From positions 1 through 64,000 of the forward strand of contig CACWWZ010000018.1 in NCBI GenBank assembly GCA_902764705.1: a stretch of DNA of 64,000 bases. Direction: 5' to 3'. The stretch is from an uncultured Prevotellaceae bacterium. Its GTDB lineage: Bacteria; Bacteroidota; Bacteroidia; Bacteroidales; Bacteroidaceae. This document shows positions 42,501 through 50,123 of the stretch, piece after piece. The notes beneath the pieces are model-generated. The model ran no database searches and was not told the origin of the DNA. It worked only from the letters and a program-made list of their open reading frames with translations. The position numbers and the translations under genes were made by a program. Numbering within the stretch: the first letter of the stretch is position 1; every line of letters starts with the position of its first letter.

Positions 42501-43875
42501 CATCAAACGTCCACGACTCCTGTAGTTGCTCCTCACTGCGTGATACCGTCTGGCTATTACCGTCAGCGTCGAGATAGGTCACGGTGACGCTGGTCAATTC
42601 GTAGCCTACATCGGGACTGCCCACCACAGTGAAGGTCTTCTCATAGAGGTTGTAGCTCCACGTCAGGCCCTTCTTGCTATGCCCGATGCTAACAGGGAAG
42701 TAGCCACCGGTAGCAGACTTGATGTAGTCGTTGTCGTTGAGCATAAGACCATATCCGTGGCCAGTGTATTCCCTATTACCGTACTTTACTGTAACGTTCA
42801 TACCATTGTAGTAATTCTCAGAACCTTTGGTGTTCTGGCAGTATCCTGCTACGGCTCCCATCGCACTGTTGCTTGACGAGATGGTAATATGCTCATCCTG
42901 TGCAAGACCCATACCAACGGTGTTGTTAATAAGAGAACGACTACCCGTATCTTTACCCAGATAGCCGACGAGTCCGCCGACATACCTTAAACCGCTGACG
43001 TTGGCATTGCTCGAGCAGTCTATAACGGAATTGTAGGAGTATCCTACCAATCCACCAACATTAGAACCGCCTGCCGTGACCGGTGCTCCCAGATTATGGC
43101 AGTTCGAGGCACTGATGCTTACTCCAGCCAGCGAACCCACATTACCTCCCGTGCCGGTGAACGAGCAGTTCTTGTCGATGGTAATGTTCTCAAGGCTACG
43201 ACCTGCGAGATTGAAATACCCGAACAGGCCTACACAACTGCTGCCCGATACGTGCAAGTTACGAATGATTACGCCGTTGCCGTCGAAGCCACCTTGGAAT
43301 GTATTACTTTGACCGCCGATAGGCTCGAAGCCCTCAACGCCCTCGAAGTCGAACACGGCATTCGCTTCAGCCACCTTAAACCAGGCATTCTTCGTCCACA
43401 CTACGCCAGCATTGACGAGCTGGCTCAGCGTCACCATATCGCGTACATTATATATTAATATAGGATTGCTCTGGCTGACAAGCTGAGTAGGATCGGCAGG
43501 AAGGAGAACCTGTCGGAATTCCGCCACAATCTCCACGTCGTCATCGGGCATCACCAGACGATAGACGCTGTTGACTGTCACTGTGGTCAATGGAATCTCC
43601 TCGCCAATGTCGATATTTCCAACGCGACGCGGTGCCTGACCCGAACCCGTCTGGGTCTTGCGGTAGGCCTTCAGTTCGTTGACGATGTAGCCGTCATCGA
43701 GCTTGACGGTCAGCGTCACCTGCGTGCCCGGAGCAATGTTTCGGGCGGGATAGGCACTCACCGAGCCGTGCTCGTAAGTGCCTATCACCACCTGATGGTT
43801 ATCGGCCCTTGCCTGGCTGATACCAACCAGCAATAGCGCCGCGAGGAGAATACTCCTCCATATTCTCTTATCCAT
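39571..43875 (-). CDS. Large secreted GLUG-motif surface protein with three long duplicated modules
   Basis: A 1434-residue exported protein. Signal peptide (RSILLAALLLVGISQARA), an N-terminal InlB B-repeat-like domain (about 25-115, with GQAPRR), then three modules of about 350-400 residues. Each opens with NAWFKVAEANAVFDFEGVEG-like sequence and an FEPIG..(N/S)(N/T)FQG.FDGNGV segment. Each holds several GLUG motifs (VGGLVG-type, with NCSSNANVSG and the NNTVGM blocks) and closes with a YNGM..YG...YTGHGYG block and a TWSYDLYEK strand. A leucine-rich-like cap and a beta-rich domain follow, then the tail WYTLNGLRLDHR...GLYIYRGRKVVIK. GLUG repeats form beta-helical stalks in adhesins and IgA-protease-like proteins. 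The modules are so alike at DNA level that recombination could change repeat number. Confidence 0.82.
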   Translation of the reverse strand: MDKRIWRSILLAALLLVGISQARADNHQVVIGTYEHGSVSAYPARNIAPGTQVTLTVKLDDGYIVNELKAYRKTQTGSGQAPRRVGNIDIGEEIPLTTVTVNSVYRLVMPDDDVEIVAEFRQVLLPADPTQLVSQSNPILIYNVRDMVTLSQLVNAGVVWTKNAWFKVAEANAVFDFEGVEGFEPIGGQSNTFQGGFDGNGVIIRNLHVSGSSCVGLFGYFNLAGRSLENITIDKNCSFTGTGGNVGSLAGVSISASNCHNLGAPVTAGGSNVGGLVGYSYNSVIDCSSNANVSGLRYVGGLVGYLGKDTGSRSLINNTVGMGLAQDEHITISSSNSAMGAVAGYCQNTKGSENYYNGMNVTVKYGNREYTGHGYGLMLNDNDYIKSATGGYFPVSIGHSKKGLTWSYNLYEKTFTVVGSPDVGYELTSVTVTYLDADGNSQTVSRSEEQLQESWTFDVPAFPRAVSATYKTAFALLDPTQPNSKENPYLIYTVQDMVALSQVVKAKPAWVVGAWFKVAEANAVFDFEGVEGFEPIGGQSNTFQGGFDGNGVTIKNLKMNGGRLIGLIGYVLGTGAQRYEIRGITIDKSCSFTGTGQFVGSVVGAGSNITIFDCHNAGAMVVSSNTYVGGIVGRVSVGMIDYCSSNANVSGSAYVGGIVGEVYSGAITNNTVGMDLTQGERIIVSSNSNMFGAIAGFCQNSSGVENYYNGMTVVGMYGKNEYHGHGYGSALTDNGYIKSATGGYFPAVTGHNAKGLTWSYDLYEKVFTFAGQPDAGYKLAGVTVMYLDDDGNSQSVTLNEEQLLGPWTFSLPSHPTGVSGTYTTALRLLDPTQANSKDNPYLVTSAQDMVKLSQAVNAGVVWTKNAWFKVAEANAVFDFEGIEGFEPIGIQNNAFQGSFDGNGVTIRNLHVSGGNFTGLFGWVNASSRLLEDITIDKNCSFTSTGSYVGALVGVGTVSISNCHNLGAPVTTVSSYAGGLVGRSNNNVSNCSSNANVTGATSVGGLIGVCTGSIINNTVGMGLAQDEHITITSNSNYFGAIAGNCQNTQGSENYYNGMTVVGKYGNKEYTGHGYGCSLTDNDYIKSATGGYCGVANVNGGKNVEWAYDLYTKTMTVKGNGATASYTAGMAPDLIKDDIESLVISEGVTGIGAKAFSGWTGLNGLTFDGCTLASAAGDALEGCTSMAEGTVMVNKRAPFAGDAGSDFLNVVTNGVLVSEEQLDLSGEVSHVGGEFLWKGGTFRDYRRERIIQGVTFNESRHWATFYTGESLAKPDDMSVYVVSGLDDDGVSVAEIGYIPANVGVLLYSDKPRNGFNTSVYTGNEESFVSLLRGSLNEQTLANEAGYVLYQDEFVLTTGGVLPANRCYLPIAEGGNAAPRLGITGIDSIADGGTSGDAGTEGNYGEEAWYTLNGLRLDHRPTSKGLYIYRGRKVVIK

Positions 43876-43895
43876 AAAACCTCAGTTTTACTGGG

Positions 43896-46340
43896 TTACT
43901 TCACAATCACCTTCTTTCCGTTGCTAATGTAGATACCCTTCGTAGGCTGAGCCACACGCTGGCCAGCGAGGTTGTAGTATTCACCTCTTACATCTTCCAT
44001 CTTACTTCTTACATCGTTCACGCCGGTCGTATTGCCCTCTTCGATGATATTGAATACCAAGCTGCTAGCCGACTGAGCGGATTGCCCACTGCCCTTCGGA
44101 ATGGCGAGCCAACAACGATGTGCAGCAATCGTAGTAGGTGTAGCCTTGATGAAGGCACCGTCGCGAAGCACGAAGAAGGTGTTCATGTTAGTGGCTTGCT
44201 GTTGGAAGGTCTCCCCCACTGCAGTGCCATGGAAATAGCCATGCATCGCACCACGGATGGTTTCACCATCGGTATAGGTAGCCTGCTCAGCGACAGCTTC
44301 CAGAGCTTGCGTCGTGCTGGCACGTTGTATCAAGGTCGGAACGTTCTTGTACAATTTGGTGCCGGTAGACGCCAACGTCATGGTACCCGTCTCTCCATTA
44401 GCATCGAGGGATACACCACTGACATAGTAAGCCGTCATTCCCTCAGGCAATGCCAGGTCGCTGGCATCAGTAAAGTAAGTACCCCACTCCTGTTCGGCAG
44501 CAAAGGTCAGCGTCTCGCCCTTTACTATTTCCTGACTATTATACTTCACGAAGTGACCACCCTTCCAAAGGAAGTAGTCTGTCTCCTCTGTAACAGCATC
44601 GCCAAGCAAATCCTCTGGGTCTGTCAGCAGCGTACCTTTTGTAATCACATCACTGAAGATGTCCTGTTCGATTGTTGGCACACCCGTCACAGTAATTGTA
44701 CCTGTAGCCAGTGCCGTACAGCCAGCAAACATATCGGTGGCGTCAAATTCTTGTGGATCTCCATTTTTATCTTCGTATTGAGCTGGTTTGACATTAAAGT
44801 TGCTTCCAATGGTCAGACTTGCCAGACTCTCACAACCTGAGAACATCTCGGTTGTATTATAGAAGTTCTGCATATTCAGATTCTCAAAGCCTGTAATGGT
44901 GGTCAGTTTTTGGAATCCATACAACAAACGCCGACCGTTGAGCGTGCCCTCTATGCTGGAGAGCGTTTCCTCGTCGAAGACCACCGTCTCCACATTATTG
45001 TGCAGAGCCTCGATGAGTTCCACAATTTCCGGATTCTGGGCCATTCCCATTTGTCCATTCATATACATCATATATCTCATCGGATTCGTCACTGCCTGAC
45101 CCATTGGCATATCATCTGAGTCCGCACCAAAGATCGTCAGGGTCTTCTGATCTTGGCTCCAGCCAATAGCCGCAGTAAATCTAACTTGGGAGATTTGAAC
45201 CGGGAACTCAGGCATCGTAAACGTCCAGACGTCACCATTCTTGGTAAGCGTCACCTTTTCTATAACCTTACTGCCACTGTTGTAATGGATTGCCTTTGGA
45301 ATCATTTCTTCGAAACCTGACTGAATAGAGATTGTTATGGTTGCCCCTGGCTGTGCCATATAAACCTCATTGTCGTTTCCATCCTTGGTCACGAAACCAT
45401 AATCTGGCTTTACAAGATAATAATTGTTGTATTTGACGAAACCGCCACCCTTCCAACTGATTTCTCCATTGTCATTTTGACCAACGGTCAGAGCATTCTC
45501 TGACGACAGGAAACCATAGTAGAATACGTCGCCGAAAATGTTTTTCTCGATAGTGGGATTACCCTTAACGGTCAATGTTCCGCTGGTCAAGGGATAAACA
45601 CTAAAATTATCAGATGTAGTAATAAAAATATGATCTGTATCGGTGTTTGTCGTCACAGTGAATCCACTACCTATGGTCAAACTGCTCAGGCTGGTACAGC
45701 CGTAGAACATATAGCTCATATCAGAAGCCTCTGAGGTATTCAGGTACTCCATACCTTCTATAGTAGTCAGTGCAGTAAAATCCTGGAACCATGCATAACA
45801 ACTTGTGGGACGTGCATCGGCAAACGATTCATCAAACACGACCTTAGTCACATTCGTTTCCAAACTTTCCTGATTCTGGTCCCAACCCTTAATGAGAGCA
45901 TTATAATAAGTAACGCCAGTAGGCGGAGCTCCATAGGCGAAAGTCAGTGTAGTAGTGTTTGCATTATACACAGCATAGGCCATAATATTCAGTTTAAACG
46001 AGGCAATAACCTCCACGTCATCCTCAGGCATTGCGAATGTGTAAGTGTTCAAACTCTGCCAAGTCAAAGAGACTTCTTCCCCAAGGTTAATACCTGTACG
46101 GCGGGGGGTCTGGGCCGAACCTGTGTCGGTACGGCGGTAGGCATGAATTTCGTCAATCACATAGCCCTCAGCCGGGGCGACAGTCAACGTCACCGAAGTA
46201 TTAGCTTGGATATTAGTACTTGGAGTGGCCGAAACCGATCCGTTATCGAACGTGCCAATTATCACGTTGTAAGCGTTAGCTTGTCCGAAACCAACAAGCA
46301 ACAATGCTAATAAAGCAAGGGGTCTAAATAGATTTTTCAT
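43896..46340 (-). CDS. BspA-like secreted surface protein, first gene of the surface operon
   Basis: An 814-residue exported protein. Signal peptide (KNLFRPLALLALLLVGFGQANA), InlB B-repeat-like domain (about 25-110) with AQTPRR and YTFAMPEDDVEVIASF. Then come two blocks of BspA/DUF285-type sequence, e.g. MSYMFYGCTSLSSLTIGSGF near 210 and MFSGCESLASLTIGSNF near 500. A C-terminal beta-rich region has YYVSGVSLDANGETGTM. The tail YYNLAGQRVAQPTK...IYISNGKKVIVK is preceded by VRSKMEDVRGE, encoded by a period-7 DNA array. BspA-type proteins of Tannerella and Prevotella bind host or matrix proteins; the ligand here is unknown. Transcription starts from the promoter at 46392 with an AraC-type direct repeat upstream. 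Confidence 0.82.
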   Translation of the reverse strand: MKNLFRPLALLALLLVGFGQANAYNVIIGTFDNGSVSATPSTNIQANTSVTLTVAPAEGYVIDEIHAYRRTDTGSAQTPRRTGINLGEEVSLTWQSLNTYTFAMPEDDVEVIASFKLNIMAYAVYNANTTTLTFAYGAPPTGVTYYNALIKGWDQNQESLETNVTKVVFDESFADARPTSCYAWFQDFTALTTIEGMEYLNTSEASDMSYMFYGCTSLSSLTIGSGFTVTTNTDTDHIFITTSDNFSVYPLTSGTLTVKGNPTIEKNIFGDVFYYGFLSSENALTVGQNDNGEISWKGGGFVKYNNYYLVKPDYGFVTKDGNDNEVYMAQPGATITISIQSGFEEMIPKAIHYNSGSKVIEKVTLTKNGDVWTFTMPEFPVQISQVRFTAAIGWSQDQKTLTIFGADSDDMPMGQAVTNPMRYMMYMNGQMGMAQNPEIVELIEALHNNVETVVFDEETLSSIEGTLNGRRLLYGFQKLTTITGFENLNMQNFYNTTEMFSGCESLASLTIGSNFNVKPAQYEDKNGDPQEFDATDMFAGCTALATGTITVTGVPTIEQDIFSDVITKGTLLTDPEDLLGDAVTEETDYFLWKGGHFVKYNSQEIVKGETLTFAAEQEWGTYFTDASDLALPEGMTAYYVSGVSLDANGETGTMTLASTGTKLYKNVPTLIQRASTTQALEAVAEQATYTDGETIRGAMHGYFHGTAVGETFQQQATNMNTFFVLRDGAFIKATPTTIAAHRCWLAIPKGSGQSAQSASSLVFNIIEEGNTTGVNDVRSKMEDVRGEYYNLAGQRVAQPTKGIYISNGKKVIVK
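43984..44018. repeat. Period-7 array inside the BspA-like gene, before its tail
   Basis: Units CCTCTTA, CATCTTC, CATCTTA, CTTCTTA, CATCGTT, encoding VRSKMEDVR in the linker before the C-terminal tail. Confidence 0.75.
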
Positions 46341-46391
46341 ATTTATACTGTTTTAAGTTATTATTGTTTAGAATATTATCAAATGACATCG

Positions 46392-46456
46392 CAAAGATAG
46401 GGAAATAAAAAGCAAAATGACTGACAGATTACAAAAAACGACTGTCAAATTATAAA
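46392..46456 (-). promoter_or_regulatory. Surface-operon promoter with an AraC-type direct repeat
   Basis: -7 box CAAAGATA (46392-46399; TATCTTTG on the coding strand). Starting 21 nt beyond it are two direct repeats in a 21-nt period: ACTGACAGATTACAAA (46420-46435) and ACTGTCAAATTATAAA (46441-46456). The second lies in a 28-bp near-palindrome (46439-46466). No -33 box is present where the first repeat lies, suggesting activator dependence. Confidence 0.7.
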
Positions 46457-46506
46457 TTGGCAGTCGATTTCCCCAGAAACCTCTTCAGATTACGTTGTTG
46501 GGTATG

Positions 46507-48204
46507 TTATTTTTGGCTGGTTCGCCATTCGCTGGGCGTCATGCCGGCGCGGTCCTTGAAAGCACGGAAGAAGGTCTGCTCGCTGGCAAAGCCCGACTCG
46601 TAGTAAATGGTGGCAATCTTCTTGTCGGGGTCTTCCTGCAATAATCGCTTGGCATATTCAATGCGATAGTCGTTGACAAACTGACTATAGGAGCGGCCCG
46701 TGCTATTGATGCACGAGGAGATGATGTTCTGGTGGACGCCTAGGGCGGCAGCCAGGTCGGACATTTTCAGATCGGAATCCAGATAGAGGCTCTTCTCTTC
46801 CATCAGCCGGCAGATGCTCTCCATGAGTTCATTGTTGGAACGCTCGTCGGGCGTTTCCGTCGTAGTATCCTCAGTAGGAGAGGCAACGAGGGCAGCGGCC
46901 TTATTGCGTCGTTTGCGCCAATAGAGCCAGACGGTGGTACCCACAGCACCCAATAGCAAGACGGCCAACAGTATCCAGGTCCAGTAGCTGCCGCCTTTCG
47001 CTGCTTCAGTGGCGGCAGGCTGTCCGACGGGGAAGAGCCAGACATCCTTGGAGGGAGTGAAATAGGTGCCGCCGAGATTGATGCCGCCAGCAGTTATCAG
47101 GTGACCATCGGGTGTCAGGACAGGCTGACTGCCGTTGGCATTAGGCAGCGGGTCGGTATAGTAAAGCGTCACGGATGCGGGCCGCTTGGCGTATTCGAAA
47201 CTGAGAATGTATTTTCTGCCCGTCGAGTCGGTGCCCATGATATAGCCAAGCTGCATCTGGCGGTCTGCCAAAACGGGAGTATCGTACTTGATAGGACCAT
47301 AGGGGCCCTTCGTGGGAATAGGGTACTCGGTGGGAAGCAAGGAAAAAAGGGTGTCGCGAACTTCCATAATGGCCACCTGACCGTTGGCGTTCTGAACGGG
47401 TAGCAGATAGGCGAAGATGCCTTTCTTCATGTCACCGATGAAGAAATGATCGGCGTGGGGAGCCAGCGTGCTAAGGTAAGGGCGCCAAGTCTCAAGCAAC
47501 GGCACATCGAACGGCTCGCCTTTCAAACGGTCTACCGTCGTGCTCTGGATGGGCTTGCCGTAGTTGTCCCAGCAGCCGTTGACCACCATGAGGTCGCTGT
47601 CGGACGTGCAGAGCAGATAGGGCATACTGCGATGCACACTGACCTGACGGGCGGTTTTGAAATACATGCCGCCGTCATAGGTCTCGATGGCATCGTCGTG
47701 ATACCAGTTGCCTGCGGCTACGACCTGTCCGCCGGGCATCTCAATGCCGCTGACGTGCACCCTCTTTCTGTCGAGACAGCCGAAGCCGTTGAAGGTGTGA
47801 CTCGCAGGGTCGTACATTTCCGCCTCAATGGTCTGCCCCACGCCGAGGTTCTTTTCGTAACCGCCTGCCAACAGCACCTTGCCGTTGCGCAGAGGCACAC
47901 ACAGACCGTCGTCGTGGTTGTAGGCCATCTGCATCACATGCCACTGCCCGTCCTTCAGATATTCAGCCGTTGGCGTGGGAACGAAACTGGTGGTATGACC
48001 GCCAGTCACCGTCAGTTCACCGCCAGCATAGAAGGTTGCATGGCTAAAACGGGCGATGTGCAGGTCGGGCAGGCGCTCGGGTACTATTTTTATAAAAGGA
48101 CAGCCGTCGATGGCACTTGTCGGCTGTGCCGTTTCCTGAGCCGCCGCAACTGTTGCCAGCAGCAACAGCTTAAACAGTGTCAACAATACCGTCTTATGCT
48201 TCAT
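46507..48204 (-). CDS. Membrane-spanning Kelch/AraC-type transcription regulator
   Basis: One-component regulator with sensor, membrane helix and DNA-binding domain in one chain (565-568 residues). A signal peptide or first helix (TVLLTLFKLLLLATVAAA) is followed by an exported Kelch-like beta-propeller (about 40-400) with repeats such as ARFSHATFYAGGELTVTGGH, LRNGKVLLAGGYEKN and LTPDGHLITAGGIN. Next come a helix (WTWILLAVLLLGAVGTTVWLYW, about 408-432) and an AraC/XylS domain at the end, with DLKMSDLAAALGVHQNIISS as the first HTH and KKIATIYYESGFASEQTFFR as the second. The design parallels hybrid two-component systems but has no kinase. The start is MKHKTV at 48204; MPY at 48213 is an alternative. 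Its promoter and that of the downstream surface operon share an operator, suggesting both are its targets. Confidence 0.85.
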   Translation of the reverse strand: MKHKTVLLTLFKLLLLATVAAAQETAQPTSAIDGCPFIKIVPERLPDLHIARFSHATFYAGGELTVTGGHTTSFVPTPTAEYLKDGQWHVMQMAYNHDDGLCVPLRNGKVLLAGGYEKNLGVGQTIEAEMYDPASHTFNGFGCLDRKRVHVSGIEMPGGQVVAAGNWYHDDAIETYDGGMYFKTARQVSVHRSMPYLLCTSDSDLMVVNGCWDNYGKPIQSTTVDRLKGEPFDVPLLETWRPYLSTLAPHADHFFIGDMKKGIFAYLLPVQNANGQVAIMEVRDTLFSLLPTEYPIPTKGPYGPIKYDTPVLADRQMQLGYIMGTDSTGRKYILSFEYAKRPASVTLYYTDPLPNANGSQPVLTPDGHLITAGGINLGGTYFTPSKDVWLFPVGQPAATEAAKGGSYWTWILLAVLLLGAVGTTVWLYWRKRRNKAAALVASPTEDTTTETPDERSNNELMESICRLMEEKSLYLDSDLKMSDLAAALGVHQNIISSCINSTGRSYSQFVNDYRIEYAKRLLQEDPDKKIATIYYESGFASEQTFFRAFKDRAGMTPSEWRTSQK

Positions 48205-48237
48205 GTAGGGCATCGTCTTGCGTTTTCAAATTTCGTG

Positions 48238-48302
48238 CAAAGATACGCAAAAAACGCAGTATACAACTCTCAAATTATAAAAAACAACTTACATTTTATA
48301 AT
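48238..48302 (-). promoter_or_regulatory. Promoter of the Kelch/AraC gene with the same direct repeat
   Basis: -7 box CAAAGATA (48238-48245). Direct repeats ACTCTCAAATTATAAA (48266-48281) and ACTTACATTTTATAAT (48287-48302) have a 21-nt period and start 21 nt past the -7 box, exactly as at the surface operon. A 9-bp inverted repeat (ATTATAAAA 48274-48282, TTTTATAAT 48294-48302) overlaps. Confidence 0.7.
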
Positions 48303-48350
48303 ATGGCAGTAGTTTTCCGTCCAGAATCCTGTTTTCTTGAAAACCTAAAG

Positions 48351-48545
48351 TTACTTCGACTCTTTGTGACCGCCATAGATCGTCTCTCCTCCCAAATCGC
48401 CATGTAAGGTTTCTTGGAACGACTCCCAATCCTGGAATCCCGCCAACAGCGATAACCTGTCGAGTGTCTTCCGATTAGGCTTCTTGAGTATTTCCTTCTC
48501 CACTGCCTCCAACAGTTTCCGCAGGGCTATACGTTTTTTCTCCAT
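48351..48545 (-). CDS. Conserved-looking 64-residue protein of unknown function
   Basis: Reads MEKKRIALRKLLEAVEKEIL, then PNRKTLDRLSLLAGFQDWESFQ and ends GHKESK. It is a charged, helical, probably cytosolic protein without Cys. The helix-rich start and the LAGFQDWESFQ core look like a conserved domain, and a -7 box (CAAAGATA, 48567-48574, minus) is well placed 22 nt upstream. The family was not recognised. It shares its upstream region with the divergent AICAR transformylase gene. Confidence 0.65.
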   Translation of the reverse strand: MEKKRIALRKLLEAVEKEILKKPNRKTLDRLSLLAGFQDWESFQETLHGDLGGETIYGGHKESK

Positions 48546-48576
48546 ACATTATTATCAAGTTTGGTGCAAAGATACA

Positions 48577-48611
48577 AAAAATTAAGAATTAAGAAATAAG
48601 AATTAAGAATT
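48577..48611. repeat. Period-7 array between divergent promoters
   Basis: Units AAAAATT, AAGAATT, AAGAAAT, AAGAATT, AAGAATT, between the -7 boxes at 48567 (minus) and 48619 (plus). Confidence 0.8.
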
Positions 48612-48618
48612 ATTTTTG

Positions 48619-48626
48619 TACCTTTG
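48619..48626 (+). promoter_or_regulatory. -7 element of the AICAR transformylase gene
   Basis: TACCTTTG, 27 nt before the ATG at 48654. Confidence 0.65.
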
Positions 48627-48653
48627 CACACAAATTACAAAAAATACGCAAAA

Positions 48654-49841
48654 ATGAAAGAATTAGCACTCAAGTACGGATGTAATCCCAATCAGAAGCC
48701 TTCGCGTATCTTCATGACCGAGGGCGAGTTACCCATCGAAGTGATTAACGGTCGCCCAGGCTACATCAACTTCCTTGACGCACTGAACGCCTGGCAGTTG
48801 GTGAAGGAGCTGAAGGAAGCCACGGGTCTGCCTGCTGCTGCCTCGTTCAAGCATGTAAGCCCTGCTGGTGCTGCCGTAGGCCTGCCCCTGAGCGATACGC
48901 TGAAGAAGATTTACTTCGTGGACGACATTGCCGGACTCGACGAGAGTCCCATTGCCTGCGCCTATGCCCGTGCCCGCGGAGCCGACCGCATGTCGAGCTA
49001 TGGCGACTTCGTGGCCTTGAGCGACACCTGCGATGCCACCACCGCCTTGCTGCTGAAACGTGAGGTCAGCGATGGTGTCATTGCACCTGACTATACCGCT
49101 GAAGCCATTGAGATTTTGAAGGATAAGCGCAAGGGCACGTACAATGTCATCAAGATTGATCCTACTTACAAGCCTGAGTCCATCGAGCGTAAGCAGTGCT
49201 TTGGCGTGACCTTCGAGCAGGGGCGCAACGAAATCAAACTCGACGACCCTGCTCTGTTCGAGAATATTCCTACCCAGAACAAGACTTTCACTCCTGAGGC
49301 TAAGCGCGACCTGATTATCGCCCTCATCACGCTGAAATATACGCAGTCGAATTCCGTCTGCTACGTCAAGGACGGTCAGGCCATCGGCATCGGTGCAGGA
49401 CAGCAGAGCCGTATCCACTGTACCCGTCTGGCAGGTAACAAGGCCGACATCTGGTGGTTGCGCCAACATCCGAAGGTAATGGCATTGCCCTTCAAGGAAG
49501 GTATCCGTCGTGCCGACCGCGACAACACCATCGACGTGTATATCTCTGAGGACGAGCACGATGACGTATTGCGCGACGGAGCCTGGCAGCAGTTCTTCAC
49601 CCGTCAGCCCGAGGTGCTGACGCTGGCAGAGAAAAAAGAATGGATTGCCAAGAATACGAAGGTAGCTTTGGGCAGTGACGCCTTCTTCCCCTTCGGTGAC
49701 AACATCGAGCGTGCCCACAAGAGCGGCGTAGAGTTTATCGCACAGGCTGGCGGCAGCGTTCGCGACGATCATGTCATCATGACCTGCGACAAGTACGGCA
49801 TCACGATGGCATTTACCGGCGTCCGCCTTTTCCATCATTAA
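48654..49841 (+). CDS. Standalone phosphoribosylaminoimidazolecarboxamide (AICAR) formyltransferase
   Basis: Catalyses the formyl-tetrahydrofolate-dependent ninth step of purine synthesis, AICAR to FAICAR. The 395-residue protein contains only the AICAR transformylase part of PurH: LKYGCNPNQKPSRIF, the catalytic-region AASFKHVSPAGAA (Lys-His), YTQSNSVCYVKDGQAIGIGAG, and the C-terminal AFTGVRLFHH. The IMP cyclohydrolase domain (about 200 N-terminal residues of PurH) is absent and there is no truncation scar, since the promoter lies just upstream. Standalone forms of this length occur in Bacteroidetes alongside full-length PurH. The start at 48654 is chosen over an upstream TTG inside the -7 box. 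Confidence 0.9.
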   Translation: MKELALKYGCNPNQKPSRIFMTEGELPIEVINGRPGYINFLDALNAWQLVKELKEATGLPAAASFKHVSPAGAAVGLPLSDTLKKIYFVDDIAGLDESPIACAYARARGADRMSSYGDFVALSDTCDATTALLLKREVSDGVIAPDYTAEAIEILKDKRKGTYNVIKIDPTYKPESIERKQCFGVTFEQGRNEIKLDDPALFENIPTQNKTFTPEAKRDLIIALITLKYTQSNSVCYVKDGQAIGIGAGQQSRIHCTRLAGNKADIWWLRQHPKVMALPFKEGIRRADRDNTIDVYISEDEHDDVLRDGAWQQFFTRQPEVLTLAEKKEWIAKNTKVALGSDAFFPFGDNIERAHKSGVEFIAQAGGSVRDDHVIMTCDKYGITMAFTGVRLFHH

Positions 49842-49842
49842 A

Positions 49843-49887
49843 CTAGTAGCACTAGTCCTACTAGTAATACTAGCAATACTAGTAAAA
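49843..49887 (+). repeat. Period-9 CTAGTNNNN array
   Basis: CTAGTAGCA, CTAGTCCTA, CTAGTAATA, CTAGCAATA, CTAGTAAAA between the transformylase gene and the next small gene. The same unit recurs at three places in the efflux operon. Confidence 0.85.
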
Positions 49888-49896
49888 AGAAAGACT

Positions 49897-50094
49897 ATGA
49901 GTAAGGAATCAGACTTCCAGGAGATTCTGGAGAACGGCATTTCGTTTGGTCGTGGCGGTGGTCCTCGCAAAGAGGACGATAAAGTGAAGACCAAGGCCAA
50001 GAAGAAAAAGTATATCACCGGTGCTCACGGTAGTGGCTCTGCCCGGCAGAAAGCCAAATACCGTGAGCAGCGGGCCAACCGGCATAAGAAGTAA
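49897..50094 (+). CDS. Small basic protein of unknown function
   Basis: A 65-residue protein reading SKESDFQEILENGISFGRGG, then a charged middle (RKEDDKVKTKAKKKKY) and a basic end (GSARQKAKYREQRANRHKK). Composition suggests an RNA- or ribosome-associated protein, but no family was recognised. It sits after the period-9 array behind the transformylase gene, probably in the same transcript, and 29 nt before the GH53 gene. Confidence 0.6.
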   Translation: MSKESDFQEILENGISFGRGGGPRKEDDKVKTKAKKKKYITGAHGSGSARQKAKYREQRANRHKK

Positions 50095-50123
50095 GATGGA
50101 TGATGTATAAAACTACTAACAAT

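Noticed and set aside
48177..48407. A plus-strand small gene over the Kelch/AraC promoter
   Set aside because: It covers the predicted promoter and operator and its translation is not protein-like.
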